Shown here piece after piece: positions 25,224-32,857 of a stretch of DNA of 41,905 nucleotides (its first letter is position 1; every line of letters begins with the position of its first letter). Location: the NCBI RefSeq assembly GCF_008180615.1, contig NZ_VTEH01000025.1, positions 1,520 to 43,424 of the forward strand, given 5' to 3'. Position numbers and translations under genes: made by a program. Under the pieces are notes generated by a model that worked only from the letters and a program-made list of their open reading frames with translations, searched no databases and was not told the DNA's origin. The stretch comes from Rossellomorea vietnamensis (GTDB lineage Bacteria > Bacillota > Bacilli > Bacillales > Bacillaceae_B).

Positions 25224-26252
25224 CTAGGTTTTCTGCTTCAAATAGCGTTTGTCATTCATGAACAAACTCCAGAAATACACAAAGCCTGGAAACAGAATGG
25301 CAAAGCCGACGATATAGGTGATAAAGACGGCTTTGAAAGAATTAGGATCAGTAAAGCCGGATTGGATTGTCACCTCTGGATAGATGATATAAGGCAGATG
25401 TGCCTTCCCGTATACGTAGCTCGCAATCAGATATTGAAGAGTAATGGCAATCACAGCAATTCGCGGCATTCCCTTGATCCCTTTTTTATCGGTGGGTAAA
25501 AAGAGGGCTGCGCCAGCAACAAGGAAGCCGAGCAGGGAAAGTATAAGAAGAAGCTGGTCTTCCATCATCTTCTCATAGATCCAGGATGCTTCAGTCTGCA
25601 TGGTGAACATAATCAGTAATGCCGTAACAAGGGACAGTGGCCCGGTTATCATGGCGTCCCTCCGGTAGACCCTATAGGCATCCAGTTCATCCGAAGCTTT
25701 GGAATAGTCCGCCAGTAAAAGGGAGGATAAAAACAGCGTGGAGCTGATGGCAAATCCGATGAAGGCATATTCATGCGGACTTGTGAACAATTCTCCCAAT
25801 TGTAATGTCTGGCCATTTTCAAAATCGACAAACTCTCCATGTGATATGGGCAGAACGCTAATAAGAAGGCCGGGAATCAAAAGGCCCGTTATTCCGGAAA
25901 TATAGGTCAGGATCTTCCGGTAATCATCGGCAACGTGTGAAAAGACTAGAAATGCGCTTCTAAGGGCCAGCAGCAGTAAAATCATGCTGCCCGGTACCAG
26001 CAGGACTGTACCGAGTGAATAGGCAGCTCCAGGAAAAAAACTATAGATTGCAACGACAATCGCTACGATAAAGGTATTGGTTACTTCCCAAGTAGGGGAG
26101 AGATATCGGTTCGCGATGTTGGTCGCTTTCGTTTTTTCTTGATTGATATAGACCATGGACCAGAAGCCCGCTCCGAAATCCATGGTCGCCATGACGGCAT
26201 AGATGAAGACAAACCCCCATAAGACCGTGATGGCCAATAATTCATTCGACAT
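25224..26252 (-). CDS. ythB: Cytochrome bd-type quinol oxidase subunit II (YthB/CydB-like)
   Basis: Membrane subunit II of a bd-type quinol:O2 oxidoreductase. 342 residues with eight to nine hydrophobic segments; the N-terminus MSNELLAITVLWGFVFIYAV and MDFGAGFW are typical of CydB. ATG 26252 after GGAGGTGA. It lies 42 bp after ythA, and the pair forms an operon. The position next to the men genes matches ythAB of B. subtilis rather than cydABCD, and no cydCD is present. Confidence 0.9.
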   Translation of the reverse strand: MSNELLAITVLWGFVFIYAVMATMDFGAGFWSMVYINQEKTKATNIANRYLSPTWEVTNTFIVAIVVAIYSFFPGAAYSLGTVLLVPGSMILLLLALRSAFLVFSHVADDYRKILTYISGITGLLIPGLLISVLPISHGEFVDFENGQTLQLGELFTSPHEYAFIGFAISSTLFLSSLLLADYSKASDELDAYRVYRRDAMITGPLSLVTALLIMFTMQTEASWIYEKMMEDQLLLILSLLGFLVAGAALFLPTDKKGIKGMPRIAVIAITLQYLIASYVYGKAHLPYIIYPEVTIQSGFTDPNSFKAVFITYIVGFAILFPGFVYFWSLFMNDKRYLKQKT

Positions 26253-26294
26253 CTTTTCACCTCCATAGGTGTTCCTCAGTGTATGTAATTGAGG

Positions 26295-27647
26295 TTACGA
26301 GAAAAATCCAGTCTCTGTGTGTTCCACTTTATTTAAATCATCTTCAGCAGGATGTCTTCTGAAGTAGTAGAGAAGTACGGATACTACCGCAATTCCCAGC
26401 ACTACATAAACCGATGTAAAAGCGACAAACAGTGTTGCAAGGTTTCCAGTAGTGGTTACAGAATCCTCGGTACTCAACATTCTGTAGATGGTCCATGGCT
26501 GACGGCCTGTACAGGCAAATATCCAGCCGAATTCAATGGCCAGGATAGATAACGGACCACCGGCAACAAACAACCACATCATCCACTTCGGGAACCGGTC
26601 TTTTTTCATCAGCTTGTTCCAAACGAAGGCCATCAATCCAAGCAGAATCAAAAGGCTGCCGATTCCAACCATTGCGTTAAAAAGCGTATGGACGAAAAGA
26701 GGAGGCCAGTATTCTTCCGGAAAATCATTTAGTCCGATTACTTCGGTTTTAAAACTGTCTCCTGCCAGGAAGCTAAGAGCCCAAGGGATTTCAATCCCCC
26801 ACTTTACTTCCTGTGTTTCTCTGTCCGTGAACCCTCCGATGGCCAGCGGGGCATATCGCTGAGTCTCGAACAGTCCTTCAGCAGCGGCAAGCTTTTCCGG
26901 CTGGTACTCATGAAGCATTTGGGCGGATTCATGGCCATTGATGGCCGTAAAAAAGGCAAATATCCCTCCAATGATCAATCCAAGCATCAATGCTTTTCGG
27001 TGGAATTTATAAACCCGGCTGCCAAAGTCCGCTTTCATCATTTTATAGGCAGCAACAGAGGCAATGACAAAACCGCCCGTTACATAAGCAGACAGCGCGA
27101 CATGCCCTGCCGTAACAAAGAAGCTGGGGTTAAAAAAGGCTTTCCAAGGATCAACATCGACAATCTCGCCATTGACCATCCTGAACCCTGCCGGAGTACC
27201 CTCAAAGGCATGGACATTAGTAATAAGGACAGCTGATGCTAAACCACCAAGTACAACGAACGTCAGACTCAGGATCCTCATCCATGGAGCAATACGATTA
27301 GCAGCATAAACATAAATGGACATGAACAGAGCCTCAACAAAAAAGGCATAGATTTCAATTTGAAACGGCAGCGCCATGACTCTCCCTACGACCTCCATAA
27401 AACCAGGCCATAGAAGTGAAAGCTGAACACCGGCAATCGTACCTGAAGGAATCCCCACTCCGAGAAGGACAGCAAAAGCTTTTGTCCATCTTTTTCCCAT
27501 AATTTCATACTCGCGGTCCTTCGTTTTCTGATAAAGCAGTTCTGCAATCAAAATCATCATCGGGATAGCGACACCAAGAGTAGCAAAAATGATGTGAAAC
27601 CCCATAGTTGTCCCGAACATCGACCGTGCAATGACTAAATCATCCAT
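26295..27647 (-). CDS. ythA: Cytochrome bd-type quinol oxidase subunit I (YthA/CydA-like)
   Basis: Quinol-oxidising, haem-carrying subunit of a bd-type oxidase. 450 residues. Visible: His18 in MGFHIIFA (haem ligand position), LPFQIEIYAFFVEALF, AGHVALSAYVTGG with another haem-ligand His, and GRQPW in CTGRQPWTIYRML. The quinol-binding loop is short, as in Gram-positive and cyanide-insensitive types. ATG 27647 after AAAGGAG. It would oxidise the menaquinol made by the neighbouring men pathway. Family members differ in haem content, so haem d use is not certain. Confidence 0.92.
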   Translation of the reverse strand: MDDLVIARSMFGTTMGFHIIFATLGVAIPMMILIAELLYQKTKDREYEIMGKRWTKAFAVLLGVGIPSGTIAGVQLSLLWPGFMEVVGRVMALPFQIEIYAFFVEALFMSIYVYAANRIAPWMRILSLTFVVLGGLASAVLITNVHAFEGTPAGFRMVNGEIVDVDPWKAFFNPSFFVTAGHVALSAYVTGGFVIASVAAYKMMKADFGSRVYKFHRKALMLGLIIGGIFAFFTAINGHESAQMLHEYQPEKLAAAEGLFETQRYAPLAIGGFTDRETQEVKWGIEIPWALSFLAGDSFKTEVIGLNDFPEEYWPPLFVHTLFNAMVGIGSLLILLGLMAFVWNKLMKKDRFPKWMMWLFVAGGPLSILAIEFGWIFACTGRQPWTIYRMLSTEDSVTTTGNLATLFVAFTSVYVVLGIAVVSVLLYYFRRHPAEDDLNKVEHTETGFFS

Positions 27648-27830
27648 AATGATACTCCTTTAAGTAAGTGATTGACGGTTATATTCTTCTCTAAAAGATA
27701 AAAATTATGCAGAGTTATCCATTTGAGGGAAATAGAATTTGCCAGTGAAACAGGAGTGTGGGAAAGAAGGGATTATGTAATCAGGCTGCAGAGTGCAGGG
27801 TGGCAGTGGATGTCCAAAGACGCTGAATAT

Positions 27831-27970
27831 TTTATCGGCGGAAATTTCTGCTTTATCAGCGGAAACGCCCTGTTTATCGTCGGAAATGGAGGATTTATCA
27901 GCGCATTTCCCAGTTTATCGGCGCAAAGCCAGCTTTTATCGGCAGTAGCGGCTATGCTTGTAGAAAATCA
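27831..27970. repeat. 21-bp tandem repeat block 1 upstream of ythA
   Basis: TTTATC starts recur at 27831, 27852, 27873, 27894, 27914 and 27935. Units follow TTTATCGGCGGAAANNNNNNN (GGCG varies to AGCG or GTCG). The 85-codon reading frame through it (27723-27980) has no ribosome binding site. The rest of the 27648-28243 spacer holds the ythA promoter region and block 2. Confidence 0.85.
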
Positions 27971-28013
27971 GGCTGTGTAGGAAGTAGGGGCTGCAGAAAG
28001 AAGCTGCCGTCTA

Positions 28014-28150
28014 TTTCATCGGCGGAAATTTCTGCTATATCAGCGGAAACGCCCTGTCTATCGTCGGAAACGGAGGATTTATCGGCGCATTTCCCAGTTT
28101 ATCGGCGGAAAGCCAGCTTTTATCGGCAGAAGCAGCTATGCTTGTTTGAG
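28014..28150. repeat. 21-bp tandem repeat block 2 (duplicate of block 1)
   Basis: The ~135-bp block 27831-27970 is repeated about 183 bp downstream with scattered changes, keeping order and spacers (CGGAAATTTCTGC, AGCGGAAACGCCCTG, CGTCGGAAAYGGAGGA, GCGCATTTCCCAG, AAAGCCAGC). So units were first expanded and then the whole block duplicated. Confidence 0.85.
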
Positions 28151-28248
28151 AAACAGAATTTCCGTTAAACCAAGCGGCTCAGCGGAAGAAGGGATTCACT
28201 GTATAAAGGCAATGTCTTCAAACACCCAACAGTGGATTACATAATAAA

Positions 28249-28276
28249 AAAGTGCTGACCATTTAAGTCAGCACTT
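28249..28276 (-). terminator. Terminator of the zinc-binding lipoprotein gene
   Basis: Stem AAGTGCTGAC / GTCAGCACTT with a 7-nt loop; on the minus strand it is followed by TTTTTAT. It lies just beyond the stop at 28282. Confidence 0.88.
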
Positions 28277-28281
28277 CTATT

Positions 28282-29490
28282 TCACTCACTGCCAAGGGCT
28301 TGCTGCAGTGTTTCTATATTTTCATTCATTAAATCAAAATAGTCTTTCTCTTCGTCAATATCTTCCTGTGTGCGGACACCGAGATTGTGTAAGAAAAGTT
28401 CTTCAGCACCAATTTCCTTTTGTACCACTTCAGTCAAACGGGACGATCCGTTTTGTTCAAAGATGATGTATTCAATGTTGTTTTCCCGGGCAGAATCAAT
28501 AATTTTCTTTAACTCCTGCTGAGACGGTTCGTCCGTTGAAGAAATTCCGGAAATGGCTACCTGTTCGATGCCGTAACGTTGTTCCCAATATCCATAGGCT
28601 GCGTGGGCAACGAAAATTTGGCTATGCTCAGCATGTGCAGCAGTTTCTTCAAAGGTTTCGTTTAGTTCATCCAATTGAGAGACTAACTTTTCGTAATTGT
28701 TCTTAAATGTTTCTTCTTGTTCAGGCATTTTTTCGGTAAGTGCTTCATAAATACTGTGTGCTAATTCTTTGGAATATACAGGGTCCAGCCAAACATGAGG
28801 ATCGATATCATGATCATGGCTGTGCCCATGGCCGTCATCTTCTGAATGTTCTTCTTCGTCTTCATGTGCATGCTCGTCAGAATGTCCTTCTTCGTCTTCA
28901 TGCGCATGCTCGTCAGAATGTCCTTCTTCGTCTTCATGTGCATGCTCATCAGAATGTTCTTCTTCGTCTTCATGCGCATGCTCGTCAGAATGTCCTTCTT
29001 CCTCTTCATGAGCGTGTTCGTCGGAATGTTCTTCTTCGTCTTCATGTGCATGCTCGTCGGAATGTTCTTCTTCCTCTTCATGTGCATGCTCGTCGGAATG
29101 TCCTTCTTCGTCTTCTCCTTCAAGGCTACCTTCCAGTTCAGCTCCTGCAGCGACCATTGTTACATTTTCGTTCTCTAAAACTCCCTCTGCTTTATCCACA
29201 AAGCCTTCCAGACCCAATCCAATGTAGAAGAACAGGTCTGCATCGGATAAGTCCATCATATCTTTTTGGGAAGGTTCAAATGTGTGCTCATCGGCGCCAG
29301 GTGGGTAGATGGATTGTGTTTCAACATATTCGCCTCCGATTTTCTCAGTGAAATCACTTAACGGATAGACGGTTGTATAAACTTTTAAAGTATCTGAATC
29401 AGTGCTGTTACCTCCGTCAGTCTCTGTTCCTCCGCAAGCTGCCAGCAGCAGCAGAAAAGAAATGCTGACTAATAATTTAAGACGTTTCAT
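28282..29490 (-). CDS. znuA: Zinc ABC transporter substrate-binding lipoprotein (ZnuA/AdcA family) with expanded His-rich loop
   Basis: Captures Zn2+ outside the membrane for an ABC importer. 402 residues. Signal peptide with lipobox LAAC (Cys19). Metal-site histidines occur in GADEHTFEP, DPHVWLDP and VAHAAYGYW. Between the first two lies an extraordinary loop: seven 12-residue repeats (x-HSDEHAHE-x-E-E; 36-bp DNA repeats, about 28848-29110), then HGHSHDHD. Such loops help gather metal, but seven near-identical copies is long. No C-terminal ZinT domain. ATG 29490 follows GAGGGGG. A Zur-type box lies about 60 bp upstream. No permease or ATPase gene is adjacent, so the partners are elsewhere. 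Confidence 0.93.
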   Translation of the reverse strand: MKRLKLLVSISFLLLLAACGGTETDGGNSTDSDTLKVYTTVYPLSDFTEKIGGEYVETQSIYPPGADEHTFEPSQKDMMDLSDADLFFYIGLGLEGFVDKAEGVLENENVTMVAAGAELEGSLEGEDEEGHSDEHAHEEEEEHSDEHAHEDEEEHSDEHAHEEEEGHSDEHAHEDEEEHSDEHAHEDEEGHSDEHAHEDEEGHSDEHAHEDEEEHSEDDGHGHSHDHDIDPHVWLDPVYSKELAHSIYEALTEKMPEQEETFKNNYEKLVSQLDELNETFEETAAHAEHSQIFVAHAAYGYWEQRYGIEQVAISGISSTDEPSQQELKKIIDSARENNIEYIIFEQNGSSRLTEVVQKEIGAEELFLHNLGVRTQEDIDEEKDYFDLMNENIETLQQALGSE

Positions 29491-29550
29491 GTTTTTCCCC
29501 CTCAATCAGTATAAATAGTATGGGCAAATTCAGAATTATTTTTATTGAAT

Positions 29551-29571
29551 AAAAAGTAATGATTACGATTT
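29551..29571 (-). promoter_or_regulatory. Zur operator upstream of the zinc-binding lipoprotein gene
   Basis: On the minus strand AAATCGTAATCATTACTTTT matches the Bacillus Zur box (core TCGTAATnATTACGA), with the left half and centre exact and the last bases degenerate. It sits about 60 bp before the start codon, where Zn-loaded Zur would block transcription. Confidence 0.75.
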
Positions 29572-29613
29572 GTATTCCCTAAATGATTCTACTATCCCTT
29601 GAGGATAAATGCA

Positions 29614-29646
29614 AGAGAAAAACCATCAAGATTTTTTTCTTGATGG
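29614..29646 (-). terminator. Terminator overlapping the yidD stop codon
   Basis: Stem CCATCAAGA / TCTTGATGG followed on the minus strand by TTTTTCTC. The hairpin's first strand is inside the last codons of yidD, and the stop codon lies in its second strand. Confidence 0.75.
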
Positions 29647-29862
29647 CCACTCTTCAGGGACGTGGTCGATCCCTCCTGGATGGAAGGGATGACACTTCAC
29701 TATTCTTTTTATGGTCAGCCAGCCTCCGCGCAAGGCTCCAAATCGTTTAATGGAGTCCATGCCATAATGGGAACAGGTTGGGTAAAATCGGCAAGTAGGA
29801 GGCTTTAAAGGTGAAATAACCATTTGGTAAAAACGAATCAGCCCAAGAAAAATTTTCTTCAT
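29626..29862 (-). CDS. yidD: Membrane protein insertion efficiency factor YidD (YtjA)
   Basis: Small membrane-associated protein thought to help YidC-dependent insertion of membrane proteins. 78 residues with the full family motif: IRFYQMVISP, CRFYPTCSHYG, GGWLTIKRIVKCHPFHPGGID. ATG 29862 after AGGAGG. The three cysteines of the family are present. Orientation and surroundings resemble ytjA of B. subtilis, but luxS is not next to it here. Confidence 0.95.
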   Translation of the reverse strand: MKKIFLGLIRFYQMVISPLKPPTCRFYPTCSHYGMDSIKRFGALRGGWLTIKRIVKCHPFHPGGIDHVPEEWPSRKKS

Positions 29863-30038
29863 GATCGGCCTCCTGAACGCTAATATATCAAAAATATAAC
29901 ACGGTGGAAGTTTAATTGAAAATAAATAACTCAGTTGATTGCTGTCTTATAAGCCTTTCCACCTTGGTGGTGATAATACAATGGCGGAAGGAGTTCCCTC
30001 TCAGGTGTAATACAGAAAGGAATGACAATCTGAATAAG

Positions 30039-30067
30039 AAGAGAGCTAAAGTGTAATCAGCTCTCTT
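30039..30067 (-). terminator. Hairpin at the end of the YtzI-like gene
   Basis: 9-bp stem AAGAGAGCT / AGCTCTCTT (11-nt loop) that overlaps the stop codon; on the minus strand it is followed by CTTATTC, a poor T-run. Confidence 0.5.
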
Positions 30068-30242
30068 ATGGTTGTTTATTTTCACTTTTATGTGGATCAT
30101 CATCGTTATCAAGGTGGGGATTGTTCTCAAGCGGATCCACTGTGTGCTTATAGTCATACGCCTTGCTGGTGGTCAGAACGCTCACCAAAATGATTATGAC
30201 AATAAGGATGATGGAGATAACGAGTACACCTGTATAACCCAT
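30066..30242 (-). CDS. ytzI: YtzI-like small membrane protein
   Basis: 58 residues: one N-terminal transmembrane helix (GVLVISIILIVIIILVSVL), then a short acidic cytoplasmic tail containing YDYKHTVDPLE. This layout fits the Bacillus YtzI family of unknown function; the name rests on memory of that motif. ATG 30242 after GGAGG, eight bases upstream. Confidence 0.65.
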   Translation of the reverse strand: MGYTGVLVISIILIVIIILVSVLTTSKAYDYKHTVDPLENNPHLDNDDDPHKSENKQP

Positions 30243-30382
30243 AACTGATTCCTCCCTTTTCACTTATTTTACCATGAAGGTGAAAACGAGTTAACACTAT
30301 TCCTATTATCCCGGCCATCTGTTAGTTTTATATTGAGACTTCTATGACCTGCATACATTTTATAAAGAGATGGGGGATTTTG

Positions 30383-30574
30383 ATGAACTTATCTGCAATG
30401 ATGAGCAGGCAGACAGCTGAACTTCAGCATACTTTGAATTTAGGCCTTCTGCAAAGTCAAATGGCGTCTCAGATGGCTGGTGCAACAGCCATGATGGAAA
30501 ATATGACTGAGACAGCCCACATGAAAGAAGCTCCTCATCCTTTTAAAGGCGGCTCTGTCGATTTGAAAGGATAA
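30383..30574 (+). CDS. YjfB-like putative motility-family small protein
   Basis: 63 residues, helical, Met- and Gln-rich (MNLSAMMSRQTAELQHTLNL, then LLQSQMASQMAGATAMMENM). Resembles the YjfB 'putative motility protein' family, known only from annotation. ATG 30383 after GGGGG with seven bases between; an upstream in-frame ATG at 30344 lacks a binding site. Followed by a strong terminator, probably monocistronic. Confidence 0.7.
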   Translation: MNLSAMMSRQTAELQHTLNLGLLQSQMASQMAGATAMMENMTETAHMKEAPHPFKGGSVDLKG

Positions 30575-30578
30575 GGAA

Positions 30579-30606
30579 AACCCCGCAAGATTCTTGCGGG
30601 GTTTCT
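30579..30606 (+). terminator. Terminator after the YjfB-like gene
   Basis: 12-bp stem AACCCCGCAAGA / TCTTGCGGGGTT with a single unpaired T at its apex (the innermost pairs must open to give a loop), then TCTTG. Confidence 0.85.
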
Positions 30607-30631
30607 TGCTGCTCATGAAATTATAAGGTCA

Positions 30632-30730
30632 CCTTCTGTGGGTTAAATACCCAAAGAGAATAAAAGGAAAGCCCGCCTTTTTTTCTCTTTGGAACATTTG
30701 CCTGCCGGGGCTGATCAAGGCGCTTACGCT
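30632..30730 (+). repeat. Small structured element, copy 3 (solo, left end lost)
   Basis: Matches copies 1 and 2 from the GTGGGTTAAATACCC position on, but not inside a MITE-like element. The inner stem is CCAAAGAGA with TCTCTTTGG, again changed on both strands. It lies between the converging YjfB-like and DUF6154-like genes. Confidence 0.7.
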
Positions 30731-30739
30731 TTTGTTCCT

Positions 30740-30988
30740 TTAATGGATATTCCTTCTGTAATTATGGACATTTTCATGATCTCCGGATGTCAGCTTTTCT
30801 TTCAAGGTTTCCAGTATGTATAAGCGGATAAAATATTGTAGTTCCTCGTTGTCCATTTCTTCAATAATACTTAAAAGTTCTTTTCTTGATGATTCTTCAA
30901 GTATTGTCAAAGCGATCATATCCAAATCTTCATCAGTTCCTCTGATCTTTCCTCTGTATATTTCGTACAGCTCCTCCACCAGTTTCAT
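30740..30988 (-). CDS. DUF6154-like small acidic protein
   Basis: 82 residues, mostly helical and acidic: MKLVEELYEIYRGKIRGTDE, then LDMIALTILEESSRKELLSI and the EELQYFIRLYILETLKEKL region. I recognise it as a conserved Bacillaceae protein, probably DUF6154; no function is known. ATG 30988 was chosen because AGGAGGTG lies seven bases upstream; the frame is open further upstream without a binding site. Confidence 0.65.
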   Translation of the reverse strand: MKLVEELYEIYRGKIRGTDEDLDMIALTILEESSRKELLSIIEEMDNEELQYFIRLYILETLKEKLTSGDHENVHNYRRNIH

Positions 30989-31136
30989 GTCTTCCACCTC
31001 CTGACTCATTTTTTTCATATTTATAACCGTAAGGATTCTTTCTTCATATGATATAGAGAGGGACAACCACTTAATAAATATTTACCCTTTTTTCAACAGG
31101 TTAATCACAATTTGTTTTCAGAGGGGAGGGAATGGA

Positions 31137-31547
31137 ATGAACAAACTGATTATTCCATTTGCGTCAATCATCACCTCGACAGTGTCCAATATGACGAGCA
31201 GCGGATGGAGCCAGCTGCTGATGGTACTGATCATTGCCATGATTCTTGATTATATAACCGGATTGATTGCGGCTGGAATAAACGGCGAACTTTCGAGCAG
31301 CACAGGGATGAAAGGAATTGGAAAAAAAGTTCTTGTCTTCAGCTTGGTAGCTGCGGCCCACCTTATTGATACTATACTTGGAAATCAGCATATTATTCGG
31401 GATTCCACCATAATTTTTTATATTTGCAATGAAATCCTATCCATCATTGAAAATGCAGGCCGGGCTGGACTGCCGATACCTCCATTATTGAGAGGGGCCG
31501 TTAAATCTTTGCGGAATAAAATCACCCGGAAAAATAAATCTGAATAA
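31137..31547 (+). CDS. ytkC: Phage-type holin family protein (YtkC-like)
   Basis: 136 residues with three hydrophobic segments (LLMVLIIAMILDYITGLIA, VLVFSLVAAAHLIDTIL, and a third near IIFYICNEILSIIENA) and a basic C-terminus (RNKITRKNKSE). This fits the TcdE/BlyA-type phage holin family. The place near ytkD matches ytkC of B. subtilis. No endolysin or other phage gene is nearby, so this is a stand-alone chromosomal holin-like gene rather than a prophage. ATG 31137 after GGGAGGG. Confidence 0.8.
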   Translation: MNKLIIPFASIITSTVSNMTSSGWSQLLMVLIIAMILDYITGLIAAGINGELSSSTGMKGIGKKVLVFSLVAAAHLIDTILGNQHIIRDSTIIFYICNEILSIIENAGRAGLPIPPLLRGAVKSLRNKITRKNKSE

Positions 31548-31599
31548 ATTTTCGCTGTTTGAGGGAAAAGATTAATAACATTGTGAAGGGGTGGGGTTC

Positions 31600-31923
31600 A
31601 TGGCAGAAGAAAAACATGACTACTATATTGAAATAGCAACAGGAGAAATATCCAGAAGTTCTACCGATTCTCCATGGAACTTTAAAATAGCAGCCACTGA
31701 TGAGGAAATCACCAGATTAAGGGAAGTGTTTGACCAGCAGCATTCAACAGACTGGCGAAACTTCTTCCGAGCCCATACACCCTATCTTCAATATCATTTT
31801 GATAAAGATAATGATGCCTATGACGACAACCTGCTGCATGTCTACCAGATGATTTATACACTCGGAGATGAGGAAGCCAAGCAGCATATCAAAAGTATGG
31901 GTATCTTGACGGATCTTACTTAA
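31600..31923 (+). CDS. Conserved hypothetical protein
   Basis: 107 residues, soluble, rich in acidic and aromatic residues (DYYIEIATGEIS, SPWNFKIAATDEEI, DWRNFFRAHTPY, LLHVYQMIYTLGDEEAKQHI). I recall similar uncharacterised Bacillaceae proteins but no named family. ATG 31600 with GGGGTGGGG upstream; an in-frame GTG at 31591 overlaps that binding site. It lies 52 bp after ytkC and before a terminator, so the two may be co-transcribed. Confidence 0.75.
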   Translation: MAEEKHDYYIEIATGEISRSSTDSPWNFKIAATDEEITRLREVFDQQHSTDWRNFFRAHTPYLQYHFDKDNDAYDDNLLHVYQMIYTLGDEEAKQHIKSMGILTDLT

Positions 31924-31950
31924 CAGCACTCTATAGAGTGCTGTTTTTTG
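31922..31950 (+). terminator. Terminator after the hypothetical gene
   Basis: Stem AACAGCACTC / GAGTGCTGTT around TATA, then TTTTG. Confidence 0.92.
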
Positions 31951-31979
31951 TTTCTTTTTTAGCTTAAGGCGGGAGGAAA

Positions 31980-32136
31980 AAGGTAACCAAGGGAGCGTCT
32001 GCTTTCCAGAATTTAACAGAAATTAAGGAAAAGTGCAGTTTGACAAGGATAATGAAAGTATGAGAGAAAGTAAAGTGTTTTCTTCCGGGATTAACAAGCT
32101 TTTATACCTGCTTAAGGCCATGGTGTTGGTTACCTT
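31980..32136. repeat. 11-bp perfect inverted repeat enclosing 135 bp
   Basis: AAGGTAACCAA (31980-31990) and TTGGTTACCTT (32126-32136). The interval has no gene. GCTTAAGG occurs both just outside the left arm and just inside the right arm. No target-site duplication is visible. It could be the remnant of a small mobile element. Confidence 0.4.
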
Positions 32137-32229
32137 ATATGAAGGATTTGAAGAAGAATAGTATAATGGGGGTATTCAATTTTTATTTTATACTTCAATA
32201 AATGCTGTGACGGAAACTGATAAGTATGA

Positions 32230-32770
32230 GGTTATCCGTGAAGCTGGTGGATACATGAGTGAAGGCTTTTGAAAAGAGATGTGTATCCAGGCAGGGGATG
32301 TGGATACATGAGTGGACGCTTTTGAAGAGAGAGGTGTATCCAGGCAGGGGATGCGGGTACATGAGTGGACGCTTTTGAAGAGAGAGGTGTATCCAGGCAG
32401 GGGATGTGGATACATGAGTGGACGCGTTTGAAGAGAGATGTGTATCCAGGCAGGGGATGTGGATACATGAGTGGACGCGTTTGAAGAGAGATATGTATCC
32501 AGGCAGGGGATGTGGATACATGAGTGGACGCGTTTGAAGAGAGATATGTATCCAGGCAGGGATGTGGATACATGAGTGGACGCGTTTGAAGAGAGATATG
32601 TATCCAGGCAGGGGATGTGGATACATGAGTGGACGCGTTTGAAGAGAGATGTGTATCCAGGCAGGGATGTGGATACATGAGTGGACGCTTTTGAAGAGAG
32701 ATGTGTATCCAGGCAGCGTATGTGGGTACATGAGTGGATGCTTTTGAAGAGAGATATGTATCCAGGATGC
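32230..32770 (+). repeat. Tandem array 2: about nine full 53-bp units plus partial ends
   Basis: Steps of 52-53 bp from about 32281 (then 32334, 32387, 32440, 32493, 32546, 32598, 32651, 32703) with degenerate partial units at 32230 and 32756. A unit is TGTATCCAGGCAGGGGATGT, GGATACATGAGTGGACGC, then a TTTGAAGAGAGA linker. Period, orientation, TGTATCC/GGATACA arms, TACATGAGT and GCTTTT are shared with array 1, so they are one family; the loop and linker differ between loci and are homogeneous within each. The array lies between a terminator and ytkD. Confidence 0.92.
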
Positions 32771-32857
32771 TGGTGTAGTACCAAAATTGTAGGTCTACCC
32801 AGCCTAACAGAACACCTAAGTTAAAATTATCAGACTACATAGAAATGGTGAAATCAA

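Noticed and set aside
27723..27980. 85-codon plus-strand frame upstream of ythA
   Set aside because: Most of it is the 21-bp repeat block (open because 21 is a multiple of three), and no ribosome binding site precedes it.
28740..29351. 203-codon plus-strand frame opposite the zinc-binding lipoprotein gene
   Set aside because: It is a mirror of the 36-bp repeats, which stay open on both strands; low-complexity product, no start signal.
31137..31547. Prophage marked by the holin-like gene
   Set aside because: No endolysin, structural, integrase or att-like sequence is nearby. The gene sits at the usual ytkC location.
32188..32784. Minus-strand reading frame of 198 codons in array 2
   Set aside because: Same reason as array 1: repeat-derived, frame cycling, no start signal.
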